A stretch of 64,000 nucleotides of DNA, taken from positions 557,027 to 621,026 of the forward strand of contig NZ_FOEE01000001.1 of NCBI RefSeq assembly GCF_900110555.1, written 5' to 3'. The notes under the pieces are model-generated. The model searched no databases. It was given only the letters and a program-made list of their open reading frames with translations, and was not told the origin of the DNA. The position numbers were made by a program, and so were the translations under genes. The DNA comes from Trujillonella endophytica. Its GTDB lineage: Bacteria > Actinomycetota > Actinomycetes > Mycobacteriales > Geodermatophilaceae. Numbering within the stretch: position 1 is the first letter of the stretch; each line of letters starts with the position of its first letter. Below, in pieces: positions 25,669 to 34,005 of this stretch.

Positions 25669-26886
25669 ATGCCGGACGGATCGGGCGCGCCGCCGCCCCT
25701 GGCGGGCCTCACGGTCGTCTCCTTCGAGCAGGCGGTCGCCGCGCCCTACTGCACCCGCCTGCTGGGCGACCTCGGCGCGCGGGTGGTCAAGGTCGAGCGC
25801 CCCGGCGCCGGCGACTTCACCCGTGCCTACGACGACGTGGCCGACGGCCTGGCGACCCACTTCGTGTGGCTCAACCGCAACAAGGAGTCCCTCGCCCTCG
25901 ACGTGAAGGCCCCCGCCGCGCGCGCGGCGCTGGACCGGCTGCTCGACACCGCCGACGTCGTCGTGCAGAACCTGGCGCCCGGCGCGGCGAAGCGGCTGGG
26001 CCTCGACGCGGCCGGCCTCGTGGCCGCCCGTCCCCGGCTGGTCGCCGTCGACATGTCCGGCTACGGCACCGGCGGGCCGATGGACCACCGGCGCGCCTAC
26101 GACCTGCTCGTCCAGGCCGAGGCGGGCGCGTGCGCGACCACGGGCGAGCCCGGGCGCCCGGCCAAGCCCGGCCCGCCCGTGGCCGACGTCGGCAGCGGCC
26201 TGCAGGCGGCCGTCGCGATCCTGGCCGCCCTGGTCGGCCGGGGCGTGCACGGCCGGGGTGCGGCGATCGAGGTCAGCATGTTCGACACCGTCACCGACTT
26301 CCTGGGGTTCGCCCTCCTGCACGCCCGCTACTCGGGCCGGGAGCGGCCGCCGATCGGGATGAGCTCGCCGGTCGTCTCCCCGTACGGCGCCTACTCGACC
26401 CGGGACGGCCGGATCGCCGTGCTCGGCACCACCAACGACGCGGAGTGGCAGCGGCTCGCCCGCCAGGTGGTCGACCGTCCCGACCTCGCCGACGACCCGG
26501 CGCTGGCCACGAACGGGCAGCGCTGCGAGCAGCGCGGCCGGATCGACGCGGCCATCGGCGAGTGGGCGCGCGGCCGCGACCTCGCCGACGTGCTCGCCCG
26601 CGCGGACGCCGCGGGGATCGGCAACGCGGTCTACAACGAGGTGCTCGACGTGGTCGAGCACCCGCAGCTGACCGGCCGCGGCCGCTGGCAGGAGGTGGGC
26701 AGCCCGGTGGGACCGGTCGCCTCTCTGCTGCCGCCGTGGACCAGCGACGCGTGGACGACGCCGCTGGCGCCCGTCCCCGCGGTCGGCGAGCACACCCGGG
26801 CGATCCTCACCGAGCTCGGACTGCCCGGCGGCGAGGTCGACGCGCTGTGCGCCGCGGCCGGCCTGCCCGCCCCGACCACCGCCTGA
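25669..26886 (+). CDS. CaiB/BaiF family (class III) CoA-transferase
   Basis: A 405-residue class III CoA-transferase. The N-terminal TVVSFEQAVAAPYCTRLLGDLGA, ARVVKVE, the LNRNKESLALD segment and AYDLLVQAEAG with the catalytic Asp define the family. It moves CoA between acids without ATP, allowing activation by recycling product CoA. ATG with GGGAG upstream. First of three closely spaced genes with an AMP ligase and an alcohol dehydrogenase. Confidence 0.9.
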   Translation: MPDGSGAPPPLAGLTVVSFEQAVAAPYCTRLLGDLGARVVKVERPGAGDFTRAYDDVADGLATHFVWLNRNKESLALDVKAPAARAALDRLLDTADVVVQNLAPGAAKRLGLDAAGLVAARPRLVAVDMSGYGTGGPMDHRRAYDLLVQAEAGACATTGEPGRPAKPGPPVADVGSGLQAAVAILAALVGRGVHGRGAAIEVSMFDTVTDFLGFALLHARYSGRERPPIGMSSPVVSPYGAYSTRDGRIAVLGTTNDAEWQRLARQVVDRPDLADDPALATNGQRCEQRGRIDAAIGEWARGRDLADVLARADAAGIGNAVYNEVLDVVEHPQLTGRGRWQEVGSPVGPVASLLPPWTSDAWTTPLAPVPAVGEHTRAILTELGLPGGEVDALCAAAGLPAPTTA

Positions 26887-26900
26887 CGAGAGGGAGCACC

Positions 26901-28454
26901 GTGCAGATCGCAGGAGTCGAGCCGATCCCCGAGGACGTGCGCCGCGGCTACGTCGCCGCGGGCCTCTGGGGCGGGGTGGGGCTGCGCGACGGCGTCGAGG
27001 CCGTCGCGGCCCGCACGCCCGACCGGGTCGCGGTCGCCGACGGGACGACGACCTGGACCTATCGCGAGCTGGCCGCCGCCGTCGACCGGGCCGTCGGCTG
27101 CCTGCGCGGGCACGGCTGCGGGCCGGGCACCGCCGTCCTCGTCATCGCCCCGCTGATCGCCCCCGCGGTCGCCGTCTACCACGCCGTCCTGCGCTGCGGC
27201 GGGGTGGCCGTGATGCTCGACCGCCGTTCCGGCCGCGCCGACGTCGTCAACGCCGTGGAGGCCGCCGGCGTCGAGCTCATCGTGACCACCGCGGAGCTGG
27301 CGACGAGCCTGCAGGTCGCCGACCTCGACGTCCCGACGGTCTCCTTCGACCACGTCATGGAGTGCGCGACCCCGTCGGAGGGCTGGACCGAGCGCGACCC
27401 GTCCCTGCCCGCGGCGATCGTCTTCACCTCCGGGACGACGAGCCGGCCCAAGGCGGTCGTGCACAGCCTCGACACGCTGCGCGCCGGCGCCCGGAACATG
27501 GCCGACATCGTGGAGATGACCGACGCCGACGTCGCGTTCCTGTCCACTCCGCTGGCCAGCATCACCGGCCTGCTCCAGACCCACCTCACCACCGAGCGCG
27601 GGGCCGGCCTGCTGCTCGAGGACCGGTTCGACGCGGCCCGGTCGCTGGCCCGGCTGCGGGCGGAGGGGGCCACGGTCCTCGGCGGCGCGCCGGTCATCAT
27701 CGAGGAGCTGTTCCGCCAGGCCCAGGCCGAGGACCTGCACGAGCTGCCGCTGCGCACGATGGCGCTGGGCGGCGCGATGATCCCGCGGGAGATCCTCGAG
27801 GTCGCCCTCGACCGGTACGGCATCCGGCCGGTCCGGGTGTACGGCTCCTCGGAGGTGCCCGTCTCGACCGGCACGCTGCCGTCGGACGAGGGCGAGGGCC
27901 GGTACGCCGACGACGGAGCCTGCGCGGAGGGCACCGAGGTGCGGATCCTGGGCGACCAGCCGGGGGAGCTGCTGCTGCGCGGCCCGATGCGGATGCTCGG
28001 CTACCTCGACGAGGGCGACAACGCCGAGGCGTTCACCGACGGCGGCTGGTACCGCACCGGCGACCTCGGCCGGTTCGAGGACGGGCGGCTCACGGTCACC
28101 GGCCGGCTCAAGGAGATCGTCTCCCGCAAGGGACTGAAGATCTCGCTCACCGAGATCGACGACGTCGCCCGGCGGCTGCCCGGCGCCGAGGAGGTCGCCG
28201 CCTTCGGTGTGCCGGACGCGGAGACGGGGGAGCGGCTGGCCCTGGCCGTGGTCGCCCGGGACGTCGCCGCCGTCGACTTCGACTCCGTCACCGCCTGGCT
28301 GCTCGACGCCGGCCTGGCCAAGTGGAAGCTGCCCGAGCAGGTCGTGGTGTGGGAGCAGCCGCTGCCGCGCACCGAGAGCGGCAAGGTGCAGCGGCGGATG
28401 CTCGCCGCGGACGGCGCCGGGAGCCGCACCTTCCTCGCCCCCCGGCTGCGGTAG
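26901..28454 (+). CDS. AMP-forming acyl-CoA ligase (ANL family)
   Basis: A 517-residue ligase with FTSGTTSRPKAV as P-loop, YGSSEVP as the aromatic/Thr motif, WYRTGDLG, and TESGKVQRR supplying the C-terminal Lys. The N-terminal 40 residues diverge from the ligase at 24086-25615, so the two are not recent duplicates. GTG start with AGGGAG ribosome site, 14 nt after the CoA-transferase. Probable acid activation in the same pathway step or for a second intermediate. Confidence 0.87.
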   Translation: MQIAGVEPIPEDVRRGYVAAGLWGGVGLRDGVEAVAARTPDRVAVADGTTTWTYRELAAAVDRAVGCLRGHGCGPGTAVLVIAPLIAPAVAVYHAVLRCGGVAVMLDRRSGRADVVNAVEAAGVELIVTTAELATSLQVADLDVPTVSFDHVMECATPSEGWTERDPSLPAAIVFTSGTTSRPKAVVHSLDTLRAGARNMADIVEMTDADVAFLSTPLASITGLLQTHLTTERGAGLLLEDRFDAARSLARLRAEGATVLGGAPVIIEELFRQAQAEDLHELPLRTMALGGAMIPREILEVALDRYGIRPVRVYGSSEVPVSTGTLPSDEGEGRYADDGACAEGTEVRILGDQPGELLLRGPMRMLGYLDEGDNAEAFTDGGWYRTGDLGRFEDGRLTVTGRLKEIVSRKGLKISLTEIDDVARRLPGAEEVAAFGVPDAETGERLALAVVARDVAAVDFDSVTAWLLDAGLAKWKLPEQVVVWEQPLPRTESGKVQRRMLAADGAGSRTFLAPRLR

Positions 28455-28466
28455 CGGGGGCCGGCG

Positions 28467-29507
28467 GTGCGAGCGGTACGCCTGCACACCACCGAGGACC
28501 TCCGCGTCGAGGAGATCGAGGAGCCGACGCCGGGGCCGGGTCAGGTGAAGCTGCGCAACGCCTACGCCGGCATCTGCGGCTCCGACCTGCACGTGTACTC
28601 GCTGCCCCGGCCACCGGGCATGGGCACCCCGCACCCGCTCACCGGTGCGACGCGACCGCAGGTCCTCGGCCACGAGTTCTCCGGCACGGTGGTCGAGCTC
28701 GGCCCGGACGTGACCGGTGTGTCGGTCGGGGACCGGGTCGCCGTCTTCCCCGTCTACTCCTGCGGTACGTGCACCGCCTGCCGCCGGGGCCGGATCAACG
28801 CCTGCCGGCGGATCGGTTTCCACGGGCTCACCTCGCACGGCGGCGGCATGGCGGCGTACACCGTCGTCCCCGCCTCGATGCTGCACGTCCTGCCCGCGTC
28901 GGTGGACCTGCGCCTCGGGGCGCTGGTGGAGCCGATGGCGGTCGCCTGGCGGGCGGTCCGCGCCGGAGGGGTGCAGCCGGGGGAGACGGCCCTCGTGGCC
29001 GGCGCCGGGCCGATCGGCATCGGGCTGTGGTTCGCGCTGCGCGCGCACGGCGTCGAGACCGTCGTCGTCGCCGAGCCCAGCCCGGAGCGGCGGGCCGCGA
29101 TCGAGCGGCTCGGCGGTCCGCACGTCGTCGACCCCGACGGGTTGCCGGCCGTGCTGGCCGGGCTCGCGCCCGACGGCGTGGACGTCGTCTTCGACGCCGC
29201 CGGGGTGCCCGCGGCCCTCACCACCGGGCTGGACGCGCTGGTCTCCGGCGGGCGGCTGGTGGTCGTGGCCACCCACGGGCGGCCGGTGGAGATGGAGACC
29301 AACCGGCTCCAGATGCGCGAGCTCTCGCTGGTCGGGAGCCTCGCCTACCTGCCCGAGGACTTCGACGCGGTCATCGCCGCCATGGCCGACGGCCGCTACG
29401 ACGCAACCGGATGGGTCGAGGAGGTCGGTCTGGACGACGTCGAGCGGGCCTTCGCCGACCTGCACGCCGGCCGGCGGATGAAGGTGCTGGTCCGCAGCGG
29501 CGGCTGA
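28467..29507 (+). CDS. Zn-dependent medium-chain alcohol dehydrogenase
   Basis: A 346-residue MDR enzyme. Catalytic Zn ligands lie in ICGSDLH and LGHEFSG, the structural Zn site in CGTCTACRRGRINAC (four Cys), and the Rossmann motif VAGAGPIGIG. The order and the HPLTGATRPQVLGHE stretch most resemble 2,3-butanediol/sorbitol-type dehydrogenases. NAD(P)-dependent oxidation of a secondary alcohol. GTG start 12 nt after the ligase stop. Its TGA is part of a palindrome shared with the convergent FMN-dehydrogenase. Confidence 0.88.
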   Translation: MRAVRLHTTEDLRVEEIEEPTPGPGQVKLRNAYAGICGSDLHVYSLPRPPGMGTPHPLTGATRPQVLGHEFSGTVVELGPDVTGVSVGDRVAVFPVYSCGTCTACRRGRINACRRIGFHGLTSHGGGMAAYTVVPASMLHVLPASVDLRLGALVEPMAVAWRAVRAGGVQPGETALVAGAGPIGIGLWFALRAHGVETVVVAEPSPERRAAIERLGGPHVVDPDGLPAVLAGLAPDGVDVVFDAAGVPAALTTGLDALVSGGRLVVVATHGRPVEMETNRLQMRELSLVGSLAYLPEDFDAVIAAMADGRYDATGWVEEVGLDDVERAFADLHAGRRMKVLVRSGG

Positions 29508-29510
29508 CGG

Positions 29511-30827
29511 TCAGCCGGGGAGGACGTCGACGGCGGTGGCCGGCAGGTCCGCGAGCGTCCCGGGTCCGGACGCCGGCGCCAGCCACTCCGGACCGAGGTG
29601 CTCCAGCGACTCCACGCCCATGAGGGTCAGCGTCCGCTGGATCTCCTCGCGGAAGATCTCCAGGACTGCCCGAACGCCGTCGGCGCCGTCCACGGCCAAC
29701 CCGTAGATGAAGGGCCGGCCGATGCACACCGCGGTCGCGCCCAGGCAGAGCGCCTTGACGACGTCGGAGCCGCGGCGGACCCCGCCGTCGAGCAGGACCT
29801 CGCCCTGCTGCCCGACCGCGGCGGCGACCGCGGGGAGGGCGTCCAGCGTCGCGCGGGCCTGGTCCAGTTGCCGGCCGCCGTGGTTGGACACCACGACGCC
29901 GTCGGCACCGAGGGCCATCGCACGGCGGGCGTCCTCGGGATGCAGGATGCCCTTCACGTAGAACGGGCCGGGCCACCGGTCCCGCATCCAGGCGATGTCG
30001 TCCCAGTTGAGTTCCGGGTTCATGAGCCCGGCGAGTCGGTTCACCGACTCGACCGCGGCGGCGCTGCCGCCCTGGTCGAGCAGGTTGCGCGCCGACACCC
30101 GCTGGTGCCTCAGGTACCGGTAGGTCCACCGGACGTGCCGGGCGGCGTCGAACGCCCGAGCCGGGGTGATGGTCGGCGGAGCCCCCATCCCGCGCAGCCG
30201 TTCCCATTCGCGGTTGCCGATGACGGGCACGTCCACGGTCACGAACAGCGCCGAGTAACCCACACGCTGGGCCCGTTCCATCAGCTCGGCGGACCCGCTG
30301 CGCAATCCGTCGCCGCCGGAGAACGGGTACAGCTGGAACAGGTGGTCCTCCTGCGTGCCCGCGGCCACCTCCTCGATCGACCAGGTGCTCGAGGTGCTGA
30401 GGATCGACAGCGTGCCGGCGCGCTCTGCGCCGTGCGCCGCACCGAGCTCGCCGGTCCAGTGGCTCAGCCCGGTGAGCCCGGTGGGAGCCAGGAGGACCGG
30501 AAGGCTGACCCGCCGGCCGGCGACCTCGGTCTCCAGCGTCTTCGGGGGCTGTCCGCCGAGCATGCGGGCCTCCACCCGGTACCGCGAGAAGGCCTCGCGG
30601 TTACCGCGCATCGTGTCCTCGGTCTCGGAACCGTGGTCGACGTAGGACCAGATCATGTCCGGCAGCGCACGGCGAGCGCGCTCGCGGTAGCCGTCGACCG
30701 AGATCGGGGTCGGGTCGGTCGCCAACCGGAAGCGGAGCCCCTTGAGGGCCGCGCTTGCGGTGGTGGGTCGGGTGGCCCTGGCCGGCAGGGCACCGTCGGC
30801 CGCGACGGTGCGGCGCAGTGGGCTCAT
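29511..30827 (-). CDS. FMN-dependent alpha-hydroxyacid dehydrogenase/oxidase
   Basis: A 438-residue TIM barrel of the lactate/mandelate/glycolate oxidase family. The N-terminal FMN segment LLAPTGLTGLSHW, FQLYP, VKGILHPEDA and VSNHGGRQLD (the catalytic His with Arg) are followed by the FMN phosphate loop DGGVRRGSDVVKALCLGA. It oxidises an (S)-2-hydroxy acid to a 2-oxo acid. Last gene of the LacI-linked operon; its ATG overlaps the stop of the CxxC protein by 4 nt. A 25-residue unstructured N-terminus is absent from its paralogue at 53463. Confidence 0.88.
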   Translation of the reverse strand: MSPLRRTVAADGALPARATRPTTASAALKGLRFRLATDPTPISVDGYRERARRALPDMIWSYVDHGSETEDTMRGNREAFSRYRVEARMLGGQPPKTLETEVAGRRVSLPVLLAPTGLTGLSHWTGELGAAHGAERAGTLSILSTSSTWSIEEVAAGTQEDHLFQLYPFSGGDGLRSGSAELMERAQRVGYSALFVTVDVPVIGNREWERLRGMGAPPTITPARAFDAARHVRWTYRYLRHQRVSARNLLDQGGSAAAVESVNRLAGLMNPELNWDDIAWMRDRWPGPFYVKGILHPEDARRAMALGADGVVVSNHGGRQLDQARATLDALPAVAAAVGQQGEVLLDGGVRRGSDVVKALCLGATAVCIGRPFIYGLAVDGADGVRAVLEIFREEIQRTLTLMGVESLEHLGPEWLAPASGPGTLADLPATAVDVLPG

Positions 30828-31057
30828 CCGGCCACCGAGACCTTGGTGATGGTCGAGCCGCGCCGGCCGAGGAGTTCCTCCATCATCCCGGCGAGGTCGG
30901 ACGGCTGGAGCTCGCAGGTGTCGCAGTCGCCGATGCGGTACTCGACGGTGAGGGTGTCGCCCTCCAGGGAGCGCACCTCCAGCACGCTGCCGTCGCTGCC
31001 CAGCATCCGCTGGAAGTGGGCGACGACGGCGCGGGCATCGGCGTCGGGGGCGCTCAC
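30824..31057 (-). CDS. Small CxxC protein, NifU-like C-terminal domain candidate
   Basis: A 77-residue protein. The layout (helix, beta hairpin EVRSLEGDTLTVEYRIG, then GDCDTC with Cys45 and Cys48, then a helix and a final VSV strand) matches the size and pattern of the NifU C-terminal domain, which holds Fe-S clusters or thiols through a CxxC. The motif after it (ELQPSDL) differs from the usual GCPSS, so the call is structural inference. GTG and TGA overlap its neighbours on both sides by 4 nt, implying stoichiometric co-production with the UGSC-type protein. Confidence 0.72.
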   Translation of the reverse strand: MSAPDADARAVVAHFQRMLGSDGSVLEVRSLEGDTLTVEYRIGDCDTCELQPSDLAGMMEELLGRRGSTITKVSVAG

Positions 31058-32796
31058 GGGAGGACCACCTGCTTCGTGGTGACCCCGGTGCCGCCGTACC
31101 AGAACTGGCTGCGGCCGGCGTCCTGACCGACGACGTACAGGTCGATCTGGTCGGGGCGGCGGTACAGGGACACCTCGGTGTCCGGCGCGTCCCAGAGGAA
31201 GCGCAGGTGCGGGTGGGCGTTGTCGAACAGCTCCGGCGGCTGGTGGTGCATGACCGTGCTGAACGGCAGGCGCGCCCGGCGGAAGAACTCCTCCTGCACC
31301 TGCTCCCGGGACCAGCCGGCGATGCGGAAGATCTCGGCGTGGTCGGGGGCCAGCATGATCAGCGGGTTCCAGTCCGCGTGGAAGGGCCCCTCGGTCGTGC
31401 CCTGTCCGGCGGCGGTCAGCCAGATCCCGGCCGAGGTCACCGCCGCGTTGCGGGCGGCCATGGCGAAGGTCTCCAGCAGGTCCTCCGGCGTCGCGCTGGT
31501 GAAGTCGGTGACGTCGCTGGAGGCGTACGGCCCGTGCAGGGTGACCGTCGTCTGGTCGGCGGTGAAGCCCTTGGCGACGCGGTAGGGCTCCCACGGGGTC
31601 CGGCCCTCGTTCTCGGCGACGCAGGCGCCGAACTTGCCGGTCGCGCCGATGGTGTCCAGGTCGCTGATCCCGGGGTAGCACAGGCCGACGTTCATCATGA
31701 TCAGCCGGCTGGCCCGGCCGATGCCGACGTTGACCGCCGACACCGACCCGGGGCCCAGCGCGCAGCAGCCGCTGTTCATCCCGATCTGCTGGGCGTAGGG
31801 GCCGCTGACCAGGATCAGCGGGTGCTGCGGGCCGGTGGACATGGACAGGCAGCGCAGCCCGTACCACGGGTCGAGGTAGGCCTCGGCGATCGCGAGGATG
31901 ACGGGCATGCTCTCCGGGCGGGCACCGGCCATGACCGCGTTGGCGGCGATCTTCTCGACGGTGCCGATGCCGTAACCGGGCTCGAAGTAGCCGACGACCT
32001 CCTCGGGCGCGCGGCCGGAGGCGGCGATCATCGCGTCGACCTTCGCGCGGGTCGGCGGGACCAGCGGCAGCCCGTCGCTCCAGCCCTTGTCGATGAAGTC
32101 GGACTGCATCTGGTCGAAGGCGTCGAGCTGGTCCGAGCCGGAGTAGCGCAGCGTGGGCGTCTTCGGCGTCGGGACGAGGTGCACGAACTCGTCGTCGGGG
32201 ACCTTCGGGTCCTCGGTGAAGGCGATGATCGCCTGGTCGGTGGCGGCGTCGATCATCTCGTGGATCAGCGACTCGGGCTGGCTGGTGATGGCGTACTTCG
32301 TCACCAGCAGCGGCGCCTCCGGGCAGCCGAACAGCTTGGCGCTCCAGTGCGCGTCCTCGACGAACCCCTCGGCGGTGATCGCGACCGTGGGCACGCCGCG
32401 GCGCTCGAGCTCGACCATCTCGTAGACCAGCCAGGAGCAGCAGCTGCCACAGTCCGCGGTCGCGCCGACGATCGCGTCGCACTCGGCGGCCATCTGGTCC
32501 AGCTGCTCGGGCGTCGAACGACGCAGCTGCTGCCCGTTGACGCCGATGTAGTCGCGGAACTTCAGGTCGGGAAAGCGGGCGACGAGGTTGGTCCTGACGC
32601 GTTCGAGGGCGACGTCGCCGAGGGCCTTGCCGTTCCAGAAGAAGCCGATCGTGGCGCCGCGCAGATCGGCGAGGCGGGGCGCCGGCGGGAACCGGTCGAA
32701 GCCCTCCTCCTCCTGCCGCGGGGTGGCGATCGGGTTGACGATCTCCACGACCGCGTCGGTCCGGACGTCGCCGGCGGGCTGGGCGGTGAGGGTCAT
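31054..32796 (-). CDS. UGSC-type redox protein (Cys homologue of a selenoprotein family)
   Basis: A 580-residue fusion. Residues about 45-190 form the domain named for its UGSC motif, here CGSC at 116-119 (context TADCGSCCSW), with Cys in the position of selenocysteine. The Cys116 codon is TGT, one base from TGA. From about residue 195 the protein switches to a family of unknown function with the recurrent blocks DGLPLVPPT, VEKIAANAVMAGA, NSGCCALGPG and CVAENEGRTPWEP, rich in further Cys. A redox-active thiol is likely; the reaction is unknown. It is preceded by a D-2-hydroxyacid dehydrogenase and followed by the CxxC protein, each overlapped by 4 nt. Confidence 0.78.
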   Translation of the reverse strand: MTLTAQPAGDVRTDAVVEIVNPIATPRQEEEGFDRFPPAPRLADLRGATIGFFWNGKALGDVALERVRTNLVARFPDLKFRDYIGVNGQQLRRSTPEQLDQMAAECDAIVGATADCGSCCSWLVYEMVELERRGVPTVAITAEGFVEDAHWSAKLFGCPEAPLLVTKYAITSQPESLIHEMIDAATDQAIIAFTEDPKVPDDEFVHLVPTPKTPTLRYSGSDQLDAFDQMQSDFIDKGWSDGLPLVPPTRAKVDAMIAASGRAPEEVVGYFEPGYGIGTVEKIAANAVMAGARPESMPVILAIAEAYLDPWYGLRCLSMSTGPQHPLILVSGPYAQQIGMNSGCCALGPGSVSAVNVGIGRASRLIMMNVGLCYPGISDLDTIGATGKFGACVAENEGRTPWEPYRVAKGFTADQTTVTLHGPYASSDVTDFTSATPEDLLETFAMAARNAAVTSAGIWLTAAGQGTTEGPFHADWNPLIMLAPDHAEIFRIAGWSREQVQEEFFRRARLPFSTVMHHQPPELFDNAHPHLRFLWDAPDTEVSLYRRPDQIDLYVVGQDAGRSQFWYGGTGVTTKQVVLP

Positions 32797-33836
32797 GCGG
32801 GGCTCCCGATCTGGTTGGGCGAGGGGGTGGAGGCAGGGACGACGCCGTTGAGCACGGACGCCGGGGGGTCGCCGCGGACGGCGCGGGCGACGTTCTCGGC
32901 CGCGGCGTCGATGGTGCGGGCGCGTGCGGCGGCCGTGGCGCCGCCGAGGTGCGGGCTGAGCAGCACGTTGGGCGCGGTGCGGAGGGGCGAGTCGGCCGGC
33001 AGGGGCTCGGTCGAGAACACGTCGAGCGCGGCGCCGCCGAGGCGGCCGGCGGTCAGGGCCGCCGCGAGGGCCGGCTCGTCGAGGACCGGGCCGCGGGCCG
33101 CGTTGACGACGAGCGCACCCTCCGGCAGCCGGGCGATCCGGTCGGCGTCGATCAGCCCCCGCGTCTCCGGCGCGAGCGCCACGGCCAGGACGAGGACGTC
33201 GCTGGTGGCGACCAGGTCGTCGAGCTCCCGGTACGCCGCGCCTGCGGCCTCCTCGGGCGGGCGGGGGTGCCGGCTCCAGTACGCGAGCGAGCAACCGAAC
33301 GGCGCGAGCAGGCGGGCGCAGGCCGTGCCGATGGCGCCCATGCCGACCAGGCCGACGCGCAGGCCCCGCAGTTCGCGCACCCGGGGCAGCGCCTCGACCG
33401 GCGAGGGCCACTCGCCGCGCCGCACGGCCGCGTCGGCCCAGCCGAGGCCGCGCAGCAGCGACAGCGTGGCGCCCACGCACCACTCGGCGACGGCGGTCGC
33501 ATTCGTCCCGGCGGCGTTGGCCACCGGGATCCCGCGCGCGGCCCACGCGGCCAGATCCACGTGCTCGACGCCCACGCCCGGCTGCTGCACGAGGCGCACC
33601 CCGGTGGCGGCGGCAGCCTCGCGCTTCCCGAGCGGCCACCCGCCCGACCAGTCGCCGACCACGACGTCGCTGGCGGCGAGGAGTCGGTGCAGTTCGTCGG
33701 GGGTCGGGTCGGCGCCCGGCGCGAGGAGCTCCCAGGGGGCGTCGATCGCCGTGTCCAGGGCTGCGACGAGGTCCTCGGGCGGCCCCGCGGGCAGCACGAG
33801 CACCCTCGGGGTGGACGGCGGGCCGGCGGCGGTCAT
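32793..33836 (-). CDS. D-2-hydroxyacid dehydrogenase (NAD-dependent)
   Basis: A 347-residue member of the D-isomer-specific 2-hydroxyacid dehydrogenase family. The Rossmann loop GMGAIGTACARLL, the substrate Arg in NAARGPVLDE, the relay Glu in DVFSTEPLP and the catalytic His in SPHLGGAT are visible. Interconverts 2-oxo and D-2-hydroxy acids. ATG 33836 is backed by a strong CCGGAGGA ribosome site; the frame extends 27 residues upstream without one. First gene of the operon divergent from the LacI-type regulator. Confidence 0.88.
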   Translation of the reverse strand: MTAAGPPSTPRVLVLPAGPPEDLVAALDTAIDAPWELLAPGADPTPDELHRLLAASDVVVGDWSGGWPLGKREAAAATGVRLVQQPGVGVEHVDLAAWAARGIPVANAAGTNATAVAEWCVGATLSLLRGLGWADAAVRRGEWPSPVEALPRVRELRGLRVGLVGMGAIGTACARLLAPFGCSLAYWSRHPRPPEEAAGAAYRELDDLVATSDVLVLAVALAPETRGLIDADRIARLPEGALVVNAARGPVLDEPALAAALTAGRLGGAALDVFSTEPLPADSPLRTAPNVLLSPHLGGATAAARARTIDAAAENVARAVRGDPPASVLNGVVPASTPSPNQIGSPA

Positions 33837-33922
33837 CGGTCCTCCGGATGCATCGGGGACGACCGGCTGCCCGGTGCGGCAGCAGGGATTGCAGCGGAGG
33901 TTAGGGGGCTGTCGCACGACGG

Positions 33923-33936
33923 GTCAAGCGTTTAAC
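33923..33936. promoter_or_regulatory. LacI-type operator candidate
   Basis: GTCAAGC-GTTTAAC is a 14-bp pseudo-palindrome with 5 of 7 paired positions and the central CG step diagnostic of LacI-family sites. It lies in the short AT-rich pocket between the hydroxyacid dehydrogenase start (33836) and the lacI-type gene (34006). Confidence 0.55.
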
Positions 33937-34005
33937 CTTCGTCCTGTCCGTGCCGCTCCGGGAGGGCGCGGCAGACTGGCACGGCGAGTGGATCGGGGAG
34001 GGCGA

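Noticed and set aside
32400..32460. A true selenocysteine codon in the UGSC motif
   Set aside because: The codon reads TGT, not TGA, and no in-frame stop interrupts the gene.
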